The notes below the pieces were generated by a model that was given only the letters and a program-made list of their open reading frames with translations, was not told the DNA's origin and made no database searches. A DNA stretch of 64,000 nt from Dyella sp. BiH032. GTDB taxonomy: Bacteria > Pseudomonadota > Gammaproteobacteria > Xanthomonadales > Rhodanobacteraceae. The stretch's first letter is position 1. The number at the start of each line of letters is the position of its first letter. Shown one piece after another: positions 8,974 through 24,204 of this stretch. Made by a program: the position numbers and the translations under genes. The stretch is from the NCBI RefSeq assembly GCF_031954525.1, contig NZ_CP134867.1:1426001-1490000 (forward strand), written 5' to 3'.

Positions 8974-10020
8974 TTAAAGACTTTGCAGCAGTGCGCGCAC
9001 GGGAGCGGGCAGGCCCATGGCGGCGATGTCGCCGGTATCGCACCAGCGCAAGCTCGGATTATCGGCGATCGCGCGATGCGCTGTCGCGCCATCGAACAGC
9101 AGCGGCTCGACCTGCAGGCGGTAATGGCTGAAGACGTGGACGAACGGCGCGAGCGGCTCCGCGTCGTCGATGCGCGCCAGCCGCTGCGCCTTGCGCCAGG
9201 CCTCGTCCGTGCCTTCGGCTTCCGGCAGGCTCCACAGCCCGGCCCACACCCCCTGGGGCCCGCGCCGTTCGAGCAGCACGCGGCTCTGCGCATCGCGCAG
9301 CAGCAGCATCACGGTAGAGCGCGTCGGCACGGTCTTACCCGGCTTTGCGCTGGGTAGCTGAGCGGTCAACCCGTCGCGCCGGGCGATGCAGTCGTCGGCC
9401 ACAGGGCAGTCGGCGCAGCGGGGACGCGAGCGCACGCACACCGTGGCGCCCAGGTCCATGATCGCCTGGGTGTAATCCGCGACGCGTTCCGCCGGCGTGT
9501 GCGCATCCGCATGACGCCACAGTTCCTTCTCGACCGCGCTCTGGCCCGGGTGGCCATGGATGCCGTAGTAGCGGGTCAGCACGCGTTTGACGTTGCCGTC
9601 GAGGATGGGAAAACGCAGCCCATGCGCCTGCGCCAGGATCGCGCCCGCGGTGGAGCGCCCGATGCCCGGCAGCGCGGCGAGCGCGTCGAAATCCCGCGGC
9701 AGCTCGCCCCCATGACGTTCCACGCAAAGTTGCGCGGCCCGATGCAGAAAGCGTGCGCGACGGTAGTAGCCCAGCCCGGACCACAGGGCCAGCACGGTGT
9801 CCTCGTCCGCGGCGGCAAGATCGCGCAGCGTGGGCAAGGCGCCGACGAAGCGCTGGAAGTACGGAATCACCGTACTCACCTGCGTCTGCTGCAGCATCAC
9901 TTCGGACAGCCACACCCGGTAGGCGTCGCGCGGATGCTGCCACGGCAGGTCGTGGCGGCCATGGCGGTCGAACCACGCCAACAGCGCGTTGGCGAAGCGA
10001 GGCGGGGCGGGCTGGCTCAT
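8974..10020 (-). CDS. mutY: Adenine DNA glycosylase MutY
   Basis: Removes adenine mispaired with 8-oxoguanine. 348 aa starting at ATG 10020. The HhH-GPD domain includes WLSEVMLQQTQV with the catalytic Glu at residue 40, LPGIGRSTAGAIL (helix-hairpin-helix) and ILDGNVKRVLTR with the catalytic Asp. The [4Fe-4S] loop is CVRSRPRCADCPVADDC (C-x6-C-x2-C-x5-C). A C-terminal NUDIX-like MutT-type domain follows (VMLLLRDAQSRVLLERRGPQGVWAGLWSLPE), used for 8-oxoG recognition. Its ATG overlaps the stop of the upstream AsmA-like gene. Confidence 0.97.
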   Translation of the reverse strand: MSQPAPPRFANALLAWFDRHGRHDLPWQHPRDAYRVWLSEVMLQQTQVSTVIPYFQRFVGALPTLRDLAAADEDTVLALWSGLGYYRRARFLHRAAQLCVERHGGELPRDFDALAALPGIGRSTAGAILAQAHGLRFPILDGNVKRVLTRYYGIHGHPGQSAVEKELWRHADAHTPAERVADYTQAIMDLGATVCVRSRPRCADCPVADDCIARRDGLTAQLPSAKPGKTVPTRSTVMLLLRDAQSRVLLERRGPQGVWAGLWSLPEAEGTDEAWRKAQRLARIDDAEPLAPFVHVFSHYRLQVEPLLFDGATAHRAIADNPSLRWCDTGDIAAMGLPAPVRALLQSL

Positions 10021-11090
10021 GGTTTCCTGGCGGCGGGCTTGCCCGCGCCAGCGGCGGGCGCCGGCGCGGAGGACGCGCTTGCCGGCGCGACGCCGGCCTG
10101 GATGCTCAGCCCCTCGATGTGCACGCTGCCGACGTCGAGCGTCTCGATCTGCGCGGTGCCGACGCCGGGCGGCACGTTCAGGCGCGGGCTCTGCGGATGG
10201 TTGAGCTGCGCCCACCAGTCGGCCAGCGCGAGCGGCGGCAGGCGCAGATCGGCGTGGTTGCCGGGCCCGTCGAGCTTGATCGCCAGCAGCAGCGGATCGA
10301 CCTGGTTGGCGGGCGTCAGCAGCAGCGAGACGTCGTACGCGCCGGCCTCGGCGTGATCCAGCTTGCCGCCCAGGCGCAACGAGGCATCAGCCGCGCCGTG
10401 CCAGTGCGCGTCGCCGGAAAGCTGCAGCGCGAGCGTCGAGCCTTGCGAGAAATGCACGCCGATGTTGTCCAGCTGCAGCGTGTCGCCCCTGAGCCGCGGC
10501 GTGGCGGAGAGCCGCAATTGCAGCGGTTCGCCATGGGCGTCCTTGGCGGAAATGGAGAGCGGAAAGGGCTGGCCGGGGATCAGACTGCCCGCGTCCAGCG
10601 ACACGTCGCCCAGCAGCATCTCATTGCCGCGCACTAGGCTGCCTCGCGTGATGCGCACGCCGGCGTCGATCCGCGGAATTTCCGGCGGCGTGCTTTCAGG
10701 GCTCGGCGGCAGACTGGCCAGCCAGGCCTCCAGCGCGTCCAGATCCACGCGCGGCGAATCGATCTCCAGCCGCGTGATGACCGTTTCCTCGCCCAGCAAC
10801 GCGCGCCACGGCAACTGCAGGCGGCCGCGCGCGGCCAGCAGGATGGGCATGCCCGCGCCCTTGGCGTTGAGCGTGAGGCCTTGCAGTTCCAGGGCAGGGC
10901 GGGGGAACAGCGTGGGACTGGCCGGGCTGGCGAGATTGAGGTCGAGGCCGGCGTGGCTGGCCTGGCGCTGCAGCATCGCGGTGAAGCGGCTCGGCTGCAG
11001 CAGCAGGTACAGCGAAACCACGGTCGTGGCGAGCGCCAGCAGGACCAGGCCGGCCACGCTCCACAAGGTGATGCGCAGCCAGCGCGGCAT
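10017..11090 (-). CDS. AsmA-like inner-membrane-anchored protein
   Basis: About 357 aa beginning MPRWLRITLWSVAGLVLLALATTVVSLYLLL, an uncleaved N-terminal membrane anchor. The periplasmic part is a repetitive beta-rich chain (LELQGLTLNAKGAG, ITRLEIDSPRVDLDALEAWL, IRITRG-like steps) typical of the AsmA/TamB-like lipid-transfer family. The C-terminus is Ala/Pro-rich. ATG at 11090 has GGGAG five bases upstream; an in-frame ATG at 11102 is possible. It lies between ftsY and mutY and its stop overlaps the mutY start (ATGA). A role in outer-membrane lipid homeostasis is known only for relatives. Confidence 0.75.
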   Translation of the reverse strand: MPRWLRITLWSVAGLVLLALATTVVSLYLLLQPSRFTAMLQRQASHAGLDLNLASPASPTLFPRPALELQGLTLNAKGAGMPILLAARGRLQLPWRALLGEETVITRLEIDSPRVDLDALEAWLASLPPSPESTPPEIPRIDAGVRITRGSLVRGNEMLLGDVSLDAGSLIPGQPFPLSISAKDAHGEPLQLRLSATPRLRGDTLQLDNIGVHFSQGSTLALQLSGDAHWHGAADASLRLGGKLDHAEAGAYDVSLLLTPANQVDPLLLAIKLDGPGNHADLRLPPLALADWWAQLNHPQSPRLNVPPGVGTAQIETLDVGSVHIEGLSIQAGVAPASASSAPAPAAGAGKPAARKP

Positions 11091-11118
11091 GCTCACTCCC
11101 ATGGCTCCCGTCGCATGC

Positions 11119-12255
11119 TCAGCCTTGCCCCAGCGAGGCGGGCAGCAGGCCGTCGACGTAGGCCTCCGCGTCGAACACGCGCAGGTCGGTGGCGCTCTCG
11201 CCCAGGCCGACGTAGCGGATCGGCAGGCCGAATTCGCGGGCGAGGGCGAACACCACGCCGCCCTTCGCCGTACCGTCGAGCTTGGTCACCACCAGGCCGC
11301 TGACGCCGACGATCTGGCGGAACTGGCGCACCTGGCTCACCGCGTTCTGCCCGGTGGTACCGTCGATCACCATCAGCACCTCGTGCGGCGCCTCTGCGTC
11401 GATCTTCTTGAGCACACGCGCGATCTTGCCCAGCTCATCCATCAGCCCGCCCTGCGTGTGCAGGCGGCCGGCGGTATCGGCGATCAGCACGTCGGCGCCG
11501 CGCGAGCGCGCCGCCTGCAGCGCGTCGAAGATCACGCTGGCCGAGTCGGCATCCTGGCCTTGCGCGATCACCGGCACGCTGTTGCGCGCACCCCAGGTCT
11601 TGAGCTGCTCCACGGCGGCGGCGCGGAAGGTGTCGCCCGCGGCCAGCAGCACCGCGCGGCCTTCGTCGCGGTAGCGACGCGCCAGCTTGCCGATGGTGGT
11701 GGTCTTGCCGACGCCATTGATGCCCACGGTGAGCACCACGTACGGCTTGTGGCCGCTCACATCCAGCGGCCGCTGCACGGGTGTCAACAGCTGCACCAGC
11801 TCCATCCGCAGCGCGGCCAGCAGCGCGGAGGCGTCGGCGAACTCGCGCTTGTGCATGCGCCGGCGCAGGTTCTCCACCAGCGAGGTACTGGCCTCGATGC
11901 CGACGTCGGCAGTGATCAGCGTAGTTTCCAGTTCATCGAGCAGCGCATCGTCCAGCTTGGGATGGCGGCTGAACAGCGAGGTCAGTCCGCGTGCGAAGCC
12001 ACTACCTGAAAGGCGTTCGCGCCAGCTTCGCCGGGCCGGGGCGACGTCCGCGTCCGGCACTTCGAACGGCTGCTCCTCGGCCGGCTGCTCGGCCGGCGGG
12101 GGCGCTTCGGACAACACTTCGCCGAGGGCCGGGGTATCCAGTGAGGCGGCATCCGCGTCATGCGGCATGGCCGCGGCCGGCGCGTCCGCCGCGGGCGCAG
12201 GCGTGGCGTCCGGCGGGGGCGTCTCGGCGGGTTTCTTCTTCCAGAACTTGAGCAT
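11119..12255 (-). CDS. ftsY: Signal recognition particle receptor FtsY
   Basis: GTPase that docks SRP-bound ribosomes at the membrane for co-translational insertion. 378 aa: an acidic Ala/Pro/Glu-rich N-terminal A region (1-80), the helical N domain (RSWRERLSGSGFARGLTSLF, LDELETTLITADVG) and the G domain with GINGVGKTTT (P loop), DTFRAAA, DTAGRLHTQ, TKLDGTAKGG and GLGESATDLRVFD. First gene of the leftward ftsY-asmA-mutY-yggX group. rsmD starts divergently 90 bp away, the common ftsY/rsmD neighbourhood. Confidence 0.97.
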   Translation of the reverse strand: MLKFWKKKPAETPPPDATPAPAADAPAAAMPHDADAASLDTPALGEVLSEAPPPAEQPAEEQPFEVPDADVAPARRSWRERLSGSGFARGLTSLFSRHPKLDDALLDELETTLITADVGIEASTSLVENLRRRMHKREFADASALLAALRMELVQLLTPVQRPLDVSGHKPYVVLTVGINGVGKTTTIGKLARRYRDEGRAVLLAAGDTFRAAAVEQLKTWGARNSVPVIAQGQDADSASVIFDALQAARSRGADVLIADTAGRLHTQGGLMDELGKIARVLKKIDAEAPHEVLMVIDGTTGQNAVSQVRQFRQIVGVSGLVVTKLDGTAKGGVVFALAREFGLPIRYVGLGESATDLRVFDAEAYVDGLLPASLGQG

Positions 12256-12344
12256 TGCGGCGGGGATTCGAAGACAATGCCGCGCATGCTACCACCCCTG
12301 CCTTCCACGCCCCGTCAGCGGGCTGCCGCGCAGTGCCTGCCCGC

Positions 12345-12905
12345 ATGAGTGGGGCGAGCGGGCGCATCCGCATCATCGGCGGACATCTGCGCAATTCACG
12401 CCTGGACGTGCCGGCGCTGCCCGGACTGCGCCCCACGGCTGAACGGGTGCGCGAGACACTGTTCAACTGGCTGGCTCCGGTCATCGCCGGCGCCCGGTGC
12501 CTGGATCTGTGCGCGGGCACCGGCGCGCTGGGTATCGAGGCGCTGTCGCGCGGCGCGGCGCGAACCCAGTTCGTCGAGCGCGAGCCGCGCGCCGCCCAGG
12601 CGCTGCGCGACAATCTGGCGCGGCTCAAGGTCCAGGGCGGCGACGTGGCGACGGCGGACGCGGCCGCCTACCTGCACGGCGCGGCGCAAACCTACGATGT
12701 CGTCTTCCTCGATCCGCCGTTCGTGCTCGACCTGTGGGCCGCCTTGGCGCGGCAACTGGAAGAGGGCGGCTGGCTCGCTCCCGCTGCCTGGATTTATGTG
12801 GAATCTCCGCGCAGCGCGGTGCCCGCGTTGCCGGCCACGTGGCGGCCGCATCGCGAAGGGCAGGCCGGCGAAGTGCGCTACGCGTTGTATCGCCGCGCGC
12901 CCTGA
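12345..12905 (+). CDS. rsmD: 16S rRNA (guanine966-N2)-methyltransferase RsmD
   Basis: 186 aa, starting MSGASGRIRIIGGHLRNSRLDV; an upstream in-frame extension lacks similarity and is not used. The Rossmann methyltransferase has the SAM-binding loop CLDLCAGTGALGIEALSRGA and the N-methylation motif VFLDPPF, which marks the RsmD family. The late segment WIYVESP is also typical. It is followed after 97 bases by coaD, a pairing seen in many bacteria (rsmD-coaD). Confidence 0.95.
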   Translation: MSGASGRIRIIGGHLRNSRLDVPALPGLRPTAERVRETLFNWLAPVIAGARCLDLCAGTGALGIEALSRGAARTQFVEREPRAAQALRDNLARLKVQGGDVATADAAAYLHGAAQTYDVVFLDPPFVLDLWAALARQLEEGGWLAPAAWIYVESPRSAVPALPATWRPHREGQAGEVRYALYRRAP

Positions 12906-12966
12906 TACGCCCAGCCTGCCGGTCGATGCCACGCGGGGCTACGCAAACGGGGGGAACAGGCCCTAA

Positions 12967-13503
<537 letters not shown>

Positions 13504-13616
13504 GGCTGCTTTCCGGCGCGCTGTGCGCTGTGGTTGCACCGGGGCCGCTCGTGTATGCTCGCGGCCATCCTGCGGACAGGACAGGCAAGCCATCGCGCCG
13601 GGCGTCGCACCGACGG

Positions 13617-13637
13617 CCCGTCGGCGGCGCCGACGGG
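13617..13637. other. GC-rich hairpin after coaD
   Basis: Inverted repeat cccgtcggcg/cgccgacggg with a minimal loop between coaD and the lipoprotein gene. No T run follows, so it is not a standard terminator. It could be an RNA stem in the lipoprotein leader. Confidence 0.4.
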
Positions 13638-13689
13638 TCCCGTCTTCCGGGGGATCCACGTCCAGACTCCACGACTCAGGGTGACCACC

Positions 13690-16362
<2,673 letters not shown>

Positions 16363-16428
16363 CGCGAGGCCGGCGCGGGGAAGGGGGCCTCGCGCCGGGA
16401 CACACGATACGTTGGCAGGGGAAGTTTC

Positions 16429-17283
16429 ATGCAGTTGTGGTCCATCACCGGCAACTCCCAACGGCTCGACGGCGGCGCCATGTTCGGCAATGCGCCCAGG
16501 GCCCTCTGGTCCCGCTGGATCGCGCCCGATGCGCAGAACCGCATTCCGTTGGCCTGCCGCTGCCTGCTGGTGAAAGACCTGGACGGCCGCAACGTGCTGT
16601 TCGAGGCCGGCATCGGCGCCTTCTTCGAACCGGCCCTGCGCGAGCGTTATGGCGTGGTGGAAGACCGCCACGTGCTGCTGGATTCGCTCGCCGCCGCCGG
16701 CCTGTCGCATGAAGATATCGACGCGGTAGTGCTCTCGCATCTGCACTTCGATCATGCCGGCGGCCTGCTCGCTGCGTGGGAGGAAGGCCAGCCGCCGCGC
16801 CTGTTGTTCCCCAACGCTACCTACGTGGTCGGCGCCGAGCACTGGCGCCGCGCACAGCAGCCGCATCCGCGCGACCGCGCCTCTTTCATTCCCGAGCTGC
16901 AGGCACTGCTTGCCGACAGCGGACGGCTGGAGCTGGTCGAGGGCGCGTATGCGAAGACGCTCGGCGACGCCGTGCGCTTCAGCTATTCGGACGGCCATAC
17001 GCCCGGGCTCATGCTGGCGGAAGTGGCTGGCGTGGTGTTCTGCGCCGACCTGATCCCGGGGCGCTTCTGGGTGCACCTGCCCATCACCATGGGCTACGAC
17101 CGCTATCCGGAAGCACTCATCGACGAGAAGCGCGCGTTCCTGGACGACAAGCTCGCGCGCGGCATCGAGCTGTTCTTCACCCACGACCACGATTGCGCGC
17201 TGGCGCGCGTCGCCCGCGACGACAAGGGCCGCTACGGCACGGCGGACGAGCTGCGCGAGCTCGCCGGCATGGTGCGCGCATGA
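16429..17283 (+). CDS. MBL-fold metallo-hydrolase
   Basis: 284-aa cytoplasmic metallo-beta-lactamase-fold enzyme. The zinc motif [11 protein letters not shown] (HxHxDH, around residue 104-109) is complete, with later ligands likely in SDGHTPG and CADLIPG. The C-terminal [13 protein letters not shown] matches a group of uncharacterised MBL hydrolases related to lactonases and to glyoxalase II. No signal peptide. It overlaps the next gene by ATGA, so the two proteins are made together. Substrate not predictable. Confidence 0.85.
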   Translation: MQLWSITGNSQRLDGGAMFGNAPRALWSRWIAPDAQNRIPLACRCLLVKDLDGRNVLFEAGIGAFFEPALRERYGVVEDRHVLLDSLAAAGLSHEDIDAVVLSHLHFDHAGGLLAAWEEGQPPRLLFPNATYVVGAEHWRRAQQPHPRDRASFIPELQALLADSGRLELVEGAYAKTLGDAVRFSYSDGHTPGLMLAEVAGVVFCADLIPGRFWVHLPITMGYDRYPEALIDEKRAFLDDKLARGIELFFTHDHDCALARVARDDKGRYGTADELRELAGMVRA

Positions 17284-18320
17284 GCGCCGCCGGTATGGGC
17301 GCGCGCCAATGGATCGCCGGCATCGTCGGCGCCTTGCTCGTACTGGCCGGGCTCGGCCTGGTGGCGACCACCGAGCAGGCCTCCATCGAACACCGCGTGG
17401 CCGCCGAACGGCATGGCGGGCAGGTGCTGGAAGTGCAGGGCGACACCCGTCCGGATATCGGCAAGAACCACTACATGGTCCGTGTCAGCGGCCGGCTCAA
17501 CGTGGTGGACGCGCCGGCCGATCCCGAGTTCGGCCAGCAGGTGGCCACGCCGGTGCTGCTGCGCCACGTGGAAATGTTCCAGTGGCGCGAAGTACGCGTC
17601 GCCGGCGACACGCACTACGAGCAGGACTGGGTGGACCGCCCGGTCGATTCCAGCCGGTTCGAGCGTTCCGCCGGACACGCCAACCCCGGTGCGTTCCCCG
17701 TCCAGGGCAAGCAGTTCGATGCGGGCCTGGTGAAGATCGGCGGCTACGCGCTCGCACCGGCCTTGTTGCATGCGCTGCCCGGCGGCGAGCGCGTGTCGCC
17801 GGACATGAAGACGCTTCCCGCCAACCTCGCCGCAAGCTTCTCCCGTAACGGCGATTACCTGGTCACGAGTGCGAATCCCGCGCATCCGCGCCTGGGCGAC
17901 CTGCGCGTCAGCTGGGAAGCCGTGCCGGTGCAGGTGCTCACCATCTTCGCGCGCCCGCAGGGCGACCTGCTGGTTCCCGCCACCGACGCGCCCGACGGCA
18001 AGGGCTACGACGTGCAGGTCGGCGACCGCCGGCTGGTCGACGTGCTCCCCGACGTCCCCGAGCCGCCCGTCTTCGCCGTGGCCCGCCGGCTGCTGGCGAT
18101 GCTCCTGGCCGGCATCGGCGTTTTGTTGCTGTTGAGCACTCGCATGAGCGCGCACGATGCCCTGCCGATCGCCCTCGGTGCCGGCGTGCTGCTCGCCGCC
18201 GCGGTGGCGGGTGTCATGTGGCTGGGCAAGGATCTGCAATCGAGCGCGTACTGGTTCGTGCTGGCGGTCGCCGGGCTGGGCGTGGTGGTGTGGCGCCTGC
18301 ACGCGAGGGCGGCTCATTAA
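17280..18320 (+). CDS. TMEM43-family membrane protein
   Basis: 346 aa. One N-terminal membrane segment ([20 protein letters not shown]), a long extracytoplasmic domain, then three C-terminal segments ([52 protein letters not shown]). This is the TMEM43/LUMA arrangement; family-like segments are [15 protein letters not shown] and GHANPGAFP. It is translationally coupled to the MBL hydrolase gene. Bacterial members have no settled function. Confidence 0.78.
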   Translation: MSAAGMGARQWIAGIVGALLVLAGLGLVATTEQASIEHRVAAERHGGQVLEVQGDTRPDIGKNHYMVRVSGRLNVVDAPADPEFGQQVATPVLLRHVEMFQWREVRVAGDTHYEQDWVDRPVDSSRFERSAGHANPGAFPVQGKQFDAGLVKIGGYALAPALLHALPGGERVSPDMKTLPANLAASFSRNGDYLVTSANPAHPRLGDLRVSWEAVPVQVLTIFARPQGDLLVPATDAPDGKGYDVQVGDRRLVDVLPDVPEPPVFAVARRLLAMLLAGIGVLLLLSTRMSAHDALPIALGAGVLLAAAVAGVMWLGKDLQSSAYWFVLAVAGLGVVVWRLHARAAH

Positions 18321-18379
18321 GGCGATACTTGATCGGTGTTGTCTTAAACGTTGATCCGCAGCGCAGACAGGAACGAGGC

Positions 18380-19882
18380 ATGGCGGAGCAAGTCGATGTG
18401 CTGGTGGTCGGCGGAGGCATCAACGGCGCGGGCATCGCGCGCGACGCGGCAGGACGAGGCCTGAGTGTCTGGCTGTGCGAGCAGGACGACCTGGCCTCGC
18501 ATACGTCCAGCGCCAGCACCAAGCTGATCCACGGCGGCCTGCGCTATCTGGAGCAATTCGAATTCGCCCTGGTCGGCAAGGCGCTGGCAGAACGTGAGGT
18601 CCTGCTGCGAATCGCGCCCCACATCATCTGGCCGTTGCGTTTCGTGTTGCCGCACCAGTCCCACCTGCGGCCGGCGTGGATGATCCGCCTCGGCTTGTTT
18701 CTCTACGACCATCTGCAGCGTGGCCGCCGCAGCCTGCCGGGTTCGCGGCGCGTGCGCCTCAGCCGGCATGCCGTGGGGGCGTCGCTGCGCGACGAGTTCC
18801 TGATCGGCTTCGTCTATTCGGATGCCTGGGTGCAGGATGCGCGCCTGGTCGTGCTCAATGCGATGGACGCCGCGCAGCGCGGCGCCCGCGTGACCACGCA
18901 CACCCGCTGCGTCAGCGCGCGCCGCAGCGGCGATCGATGGCTGGCCCGGCTGCAGGGCGCGAACGGCCGGATCACCGAAGTGGCGGCGCGCGCCCTGGTC
19001 AATGCCACCGGGCCGTGGGCCGTCGATTTCCTCGACGACATCGTCGCCGAGGGACACGACCGCAACCTGCGCCTGGTCAAGGGCAGCCACATCGTCGTGC
19101 CCAGGCTGTACGACCACCGCTACGCGTACATATTCCAGCAACCTGACCGGCGCATCGTCTTCGCCATTCCCTACGAGCGCGAGTTCACCCTGATCGGCAC
19201 CACCGACGTCGACTACCGCGCCGACCCGGCGCATCCGCGCATCGATGCGGACGAGATCGCGTATCTGTGCGCCGCGGTCAATCGCTACTTCAAGCGCGCC
19301 ATCGCGCCCCAGGACGTGGTGTGGAGCTACAGCGGCGTGCGCCCGCTGCTCGACGACGAGAGCGGCAATGCGTCGGAAGTGACGCGCGATTACCTGCTCG
19401 ATATCGCGCCGGCCAAGGGGGCGCCACTGCTCAACGTCTTCGGCGGCAAGCTGACCACCTACCGCAAGCTGGCTGAAGAAGCGGTGGACCGGCTCGCGCC
19501 GCTGCTGGGCAATCGCGAAGCAGCGTGGACGGGCAAAGGCCATCCTCTGCCGGGCGGCGATATCCAGAACGCCGACCGCCTCGCGCAACAGCTGCGGGCG
19601 ACGCGCCCGTGGCTGGGCGAGACGATGGCCTGGCGGCTCGCGCACACCTACGGCAGCCAGGCGGTCCGCGTGATCGGCGATGCGGACTCGCTGGCCGAAC
19701 TCGGCGAGCATTTCGGCGCGGATCTCTATGCCAGCGAAGTGGACTACCTGCGCCGTTACGAATGGGCGAGCAGCGCGGAGGACGTGCTCTGGCGCCGCAC
19801 CAAGCTGGGCCTGCACGTCGGCGCAGAAGGCGCGGCGCGCCTGGCCGCTTATTTTGCGCGGAGCACCGCAAGCGCAATGTGA
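18380..19882 (+). CDS. glpD: Aerobic glycerol-3-phosphate dehydrogenase GlpD
   Basis: Membrane-associated flavoenzyme oxidising glycerol-3-phosphate to dihydroxyacetone phosphate with electrons to quinone. 500 aa, starting MAEQVDVLVVGGGINGAGIARDAAGRG, the FAD-binding GxGxxG region. Further motifs: SSASTKLIHGGLRYLE, LVKGSHIVVP, TLIGTTDVDY, YSGVRPL, NVFGGKLTTYRKLAE. First gene of glpD-glpF-glpK; a GAACGAGGC box precedes the start. No glpR repressor gene is adjacent. Confidence 0.97.
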   Translation: MAEQVDVLVVGGGINGAGIARDAAGRGLSVWLCEQDDLASHTSSASTKLIHGGLRYLEQFEFALVGKALAEREVLLRIAPHIIWPLRFVLPHQSHLRPAWMIRLGLFLYDHLQRGRRSLPGSRRVRLSRHAVGASLRDEFLIGFVYSDAWVQDARLVVLNAMDAAQRGARVTTHTRCVSARRSGDRWLARLQGANGRITEVAARALVNATGPWAVDFLDDIVAEGHDRNLRLVKGSHIVVPRLYDHRYAYIFQQPDRRIVFAIPYEREFTLIGTTDVDYRADPAHPRIDADEIAYLCAAVNRYFKRAIAPQDVVWSYSGVRPLLDDESGNASEVTRDYLLDIAPAKGAPLLNVFGGKLTTYRKLAEEAVDRLAPLLGNREAAWTGKGHPLPGGDIQNADRLAQQLRATRPWLGETMAWRLAHTYGSQAVRVIGDADSLAELGEHFGADLYASEVDYLRRYEWASSAEDVLWRRTKLGLHVGAEGAARLAAYFARSTASAM

Positions 19883-19936
19883 TGTTCCGACTCACGCACC
19901 GGAAGGACATTCCGGCGTATCCAAGGAGAGCGGTGA

Positions 19937-22301
<2,365 letters not shown>

Positions 22302-22360
22302 TCGGCTGGGTGTCTGCTGTCCGCTCGAATTGATGCGGCGCTCGATCTAGCAGCGTTTTC

Positions 22361-22770
22361 GCAAGCACCCGCCCCTCATCCCGCCTTCTCCCCGGAGGGG
22401 AGAAGGAGAAGTGAATACCGAGGCAAGCACAGCTAGCGCGAGCTTTTGCTCTTTGCTTTTGCTCTCCCGGGTTCCCTTCGCGGCGGTGAGGGCTGGACGA
22501 TCAGGCCGTCAAAGGCGGGCGGGGACAGGACGTCCCCGCCTTTTCGATTCGGGCAGGGATGCCCGATCGAAAAGCCCGGCCAGCCCTCAACGCACCCGGA
22601 GCAGCGAAGGCTGCGGAGGGCGCCGCGCAGAGGGCCCTTTCTTCTTGGTTACTTCTTCTCGAGGTCCCCCTTGAGGGGATTGGGCAAGCAAAGAAGAAGT
22701 AACTCGCTCTCCGGCAGGAGAGCGAAACCCTCGCCCCGCACGGGGCGAGACATGGCTGGCCATGAGCCGA
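22361..22770. repeat. Mosaic hairpin repeat, copy A
   Basis: Intergenic element after glpK and before the converging EAL/HDOD gene, in the opposite orientation to copies B, C and E. A run of hairpins is visible: cttctcccc/ggggagaag near 22385, ggcggggac/gtccccgcc near 22515-22540, TTTCGAT/ATCGAAA around the gggcaggg core, and the signature stem GTTACTTCTTCT (22648-22659)/AGAAGAAGTAAC (22692-22703) with inner stem CCCCTTGAGGGG. Then follow cgctctcc/ggagagcg and ctcgcccc/ggggcgag. Short reading frames inside are not genes. Confidence 0.85.
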
Positions 22771-22844
22771 CATGAAGAGGACGAGGCGACCTTTAGCACC
22801 CGTTGGGGTTCGCAAGCACACCCCAACCTACGACACGCCCGCGC

Positions 22845-24113
22845 TCAATGCGGCTTCTGCTCCGCAAACGAATGCACATGATCCGCCCACCGGATCGCCT
22901 CCAGATAAGCCGCCGCCATCCGCCGGATATGCTGCGGCGACGCCTCGCCCCCGCGCAGCTCGCCCGCCTCCCAGCGCTGCACCTGCTCGAGCAGCGCGGC
23001 GAACGGACCCTGCTGGTCCAGCAGCGCCGCGCGGATATCCGGTGCAAGCGGCAAATGCTGAAGCAGCAATTCCATCGGCGCGCACATCAGGCTTTCCAGC
23101 AAGGAGAACAGGCCGGTGGTGAACGCCATCTCCCGCTGCTCGCGCGACATGTGCTGGGCCAGCTGCTCGCACATGTGCGCGCGGATCAGCGCTGCGCGCA
23201 GCAGCTCCGGCGGACGGTCGTCCATGCCGCTGAGCGCCATCGTGCTGATCCAGTTGCGCATGCGCGTGAGGCCGAAGAAGATCGCCGCCTGCTCCACCGA
23301 CTTCAGCTGCCGCGGCAGCGCGAAATAAGCCGAGTTCACGCAGCCCAGCAGCTTGTAGCTGAGGATCACATCGTTGCGGATGATCTGGCCGAGCTCCACC
23401 GGGCCGTTGCCTTCCTCCTCCAGCGCGCGCAGCAGGCGCAGCACGCTGAGGCGGTTGGCGGTCAGCACCGGCATGTCCACCTTCTCCGGCCGCAGCAGAT
23501 AGGGACCCTGGATGCCGGCGAACGGCAGGCCCATGCAGCGGTTGCAGGTGTCGTGATCGTTCACGTGGCCGGCGACCACGTGCAGGCCGCGCGCATGCAG
23601 CGCCTCGCAGCGCTCGCGCAACGCGGCTTCGTCCAGGCGGCTGGCGTCCAGGCGCACGTAGCGCGCCAGGTCCAGCAGCAGGCGCAGATCTTCGTCGGCC
23701 GGCGCGTCGCTCGAAACGCCTTCCAGATCCAGCAGCAGCGCGCAGCCGCGCGCCGACAGCTGGCGCAGGCGCTCGAGCAGCAGCACGTCGTGGATTGCCG
23801 CCGGCGACACTACCAGGCCGATGCGCGGATGGCGCAGCACCTGGTCGGCCTGCTCCAGGACCAGCTCGCGGGGCAGGCGCAGGAACACGCGGTTGCCGCG
23901 CGCCCATTGCGTGACCGAGCCGTCGATGATGGTCGAGAGCAGGCGATGACCGTGCGCGTGCTCGTCTTCGCCGTCCTCCTGCAGCAACAGCTCGTACGCC
24001 ATCAGCTGGCGGTCGCGGTCGAGCATGGGAATACGCACGACCGGCAGCGGGGAGCTGGCGGCGGTGCCGGCGAGGGCAGCGGCTTGGGCGGCTTCTACAG
24101 CGGTATCGGTCAT
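22845..24113 (-). CDS. EAL/HDOD domain signalling protein
   Basis: 422 aa starting MTDTAVEAAQ. An N-terminal degenerate EAL domain (about 25-225: MLDRDRQLMAYELLLQ, LLLDLEGVS, VAGHVND, GIQGPYLLRPEK) is followed by an HDOD domain (about 225-415: LGQIIRNDVILSYKLLGCVN, FFGLTRMRNWISTMAL, FTTGLFSLLESLM). The EAL signature itself reads YELLLQ, and metal ligands are mostly replaced, so it likely does not cleave cyclic-di-GMP and acts by binding. It lies 91 bases downstream of flgN on the same strand and may share the flgM sigma-28 promoter, linking it to late flagellar expression. Confidence 0.82.
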   Translation of the reverse strand: MTDTAVEAAQAAALAGTAASSPLPVVRIPMLDRDRQLMAYELLLQEDGEDEHAHGHRLLSTIIDGSVTQWARGNRVFLRLPRELVLEQADQVLRHPRIGLVVSPAAIHDVLLLERLRQLSARGCALLLDLEGVSSDAPADEDLRLLLDLARYVRLDASRLDEAALRERCEALHARGLHVVAGHVNDHDTCNRCMGLPFAGIQGPYLLRPEKVDMPVLTANRLSVLRLLRALEEEGNGPVELGQIIRNDVILSYKLLGCVNSAYFALPRQLKSVEQAAIFFGLTRMRNWISTMALSGMDDRPPELLRAALIRAHMCEQLAQHMSREQREMAFTTGLFSLLESLMCAPMELLLQHLPLAPDIRAALLDQQGPFAALLEQVQRWEAGELRGGEASPQHIRRMAAAYLEAIRWADHVHSFAEQKPH

Positions 24114-24204
24114 GGACACGTCGGCCAGCGATGGACCCGCACGGCGCGGATCCGGTGAATTCGCCCGCCGCGCGCGGCGGGTCCTCAGTTCGACACGATC
24201 AGGC

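Noticed and set aside
16363..16394. Terminator after ggt
   Set aside because: A good 9-bp stem (cgcgaggcc/ggcctcgcg) is present but no T run follows, so it is noted with ggt and not listed as a terminator.
22446..22775. Similar short peptides encoded inside repeats A, B, C and E on both strands
   Set aside because: They are alike only because the repeats are alike; frames break between copies and substitutions follow stems, not codons.
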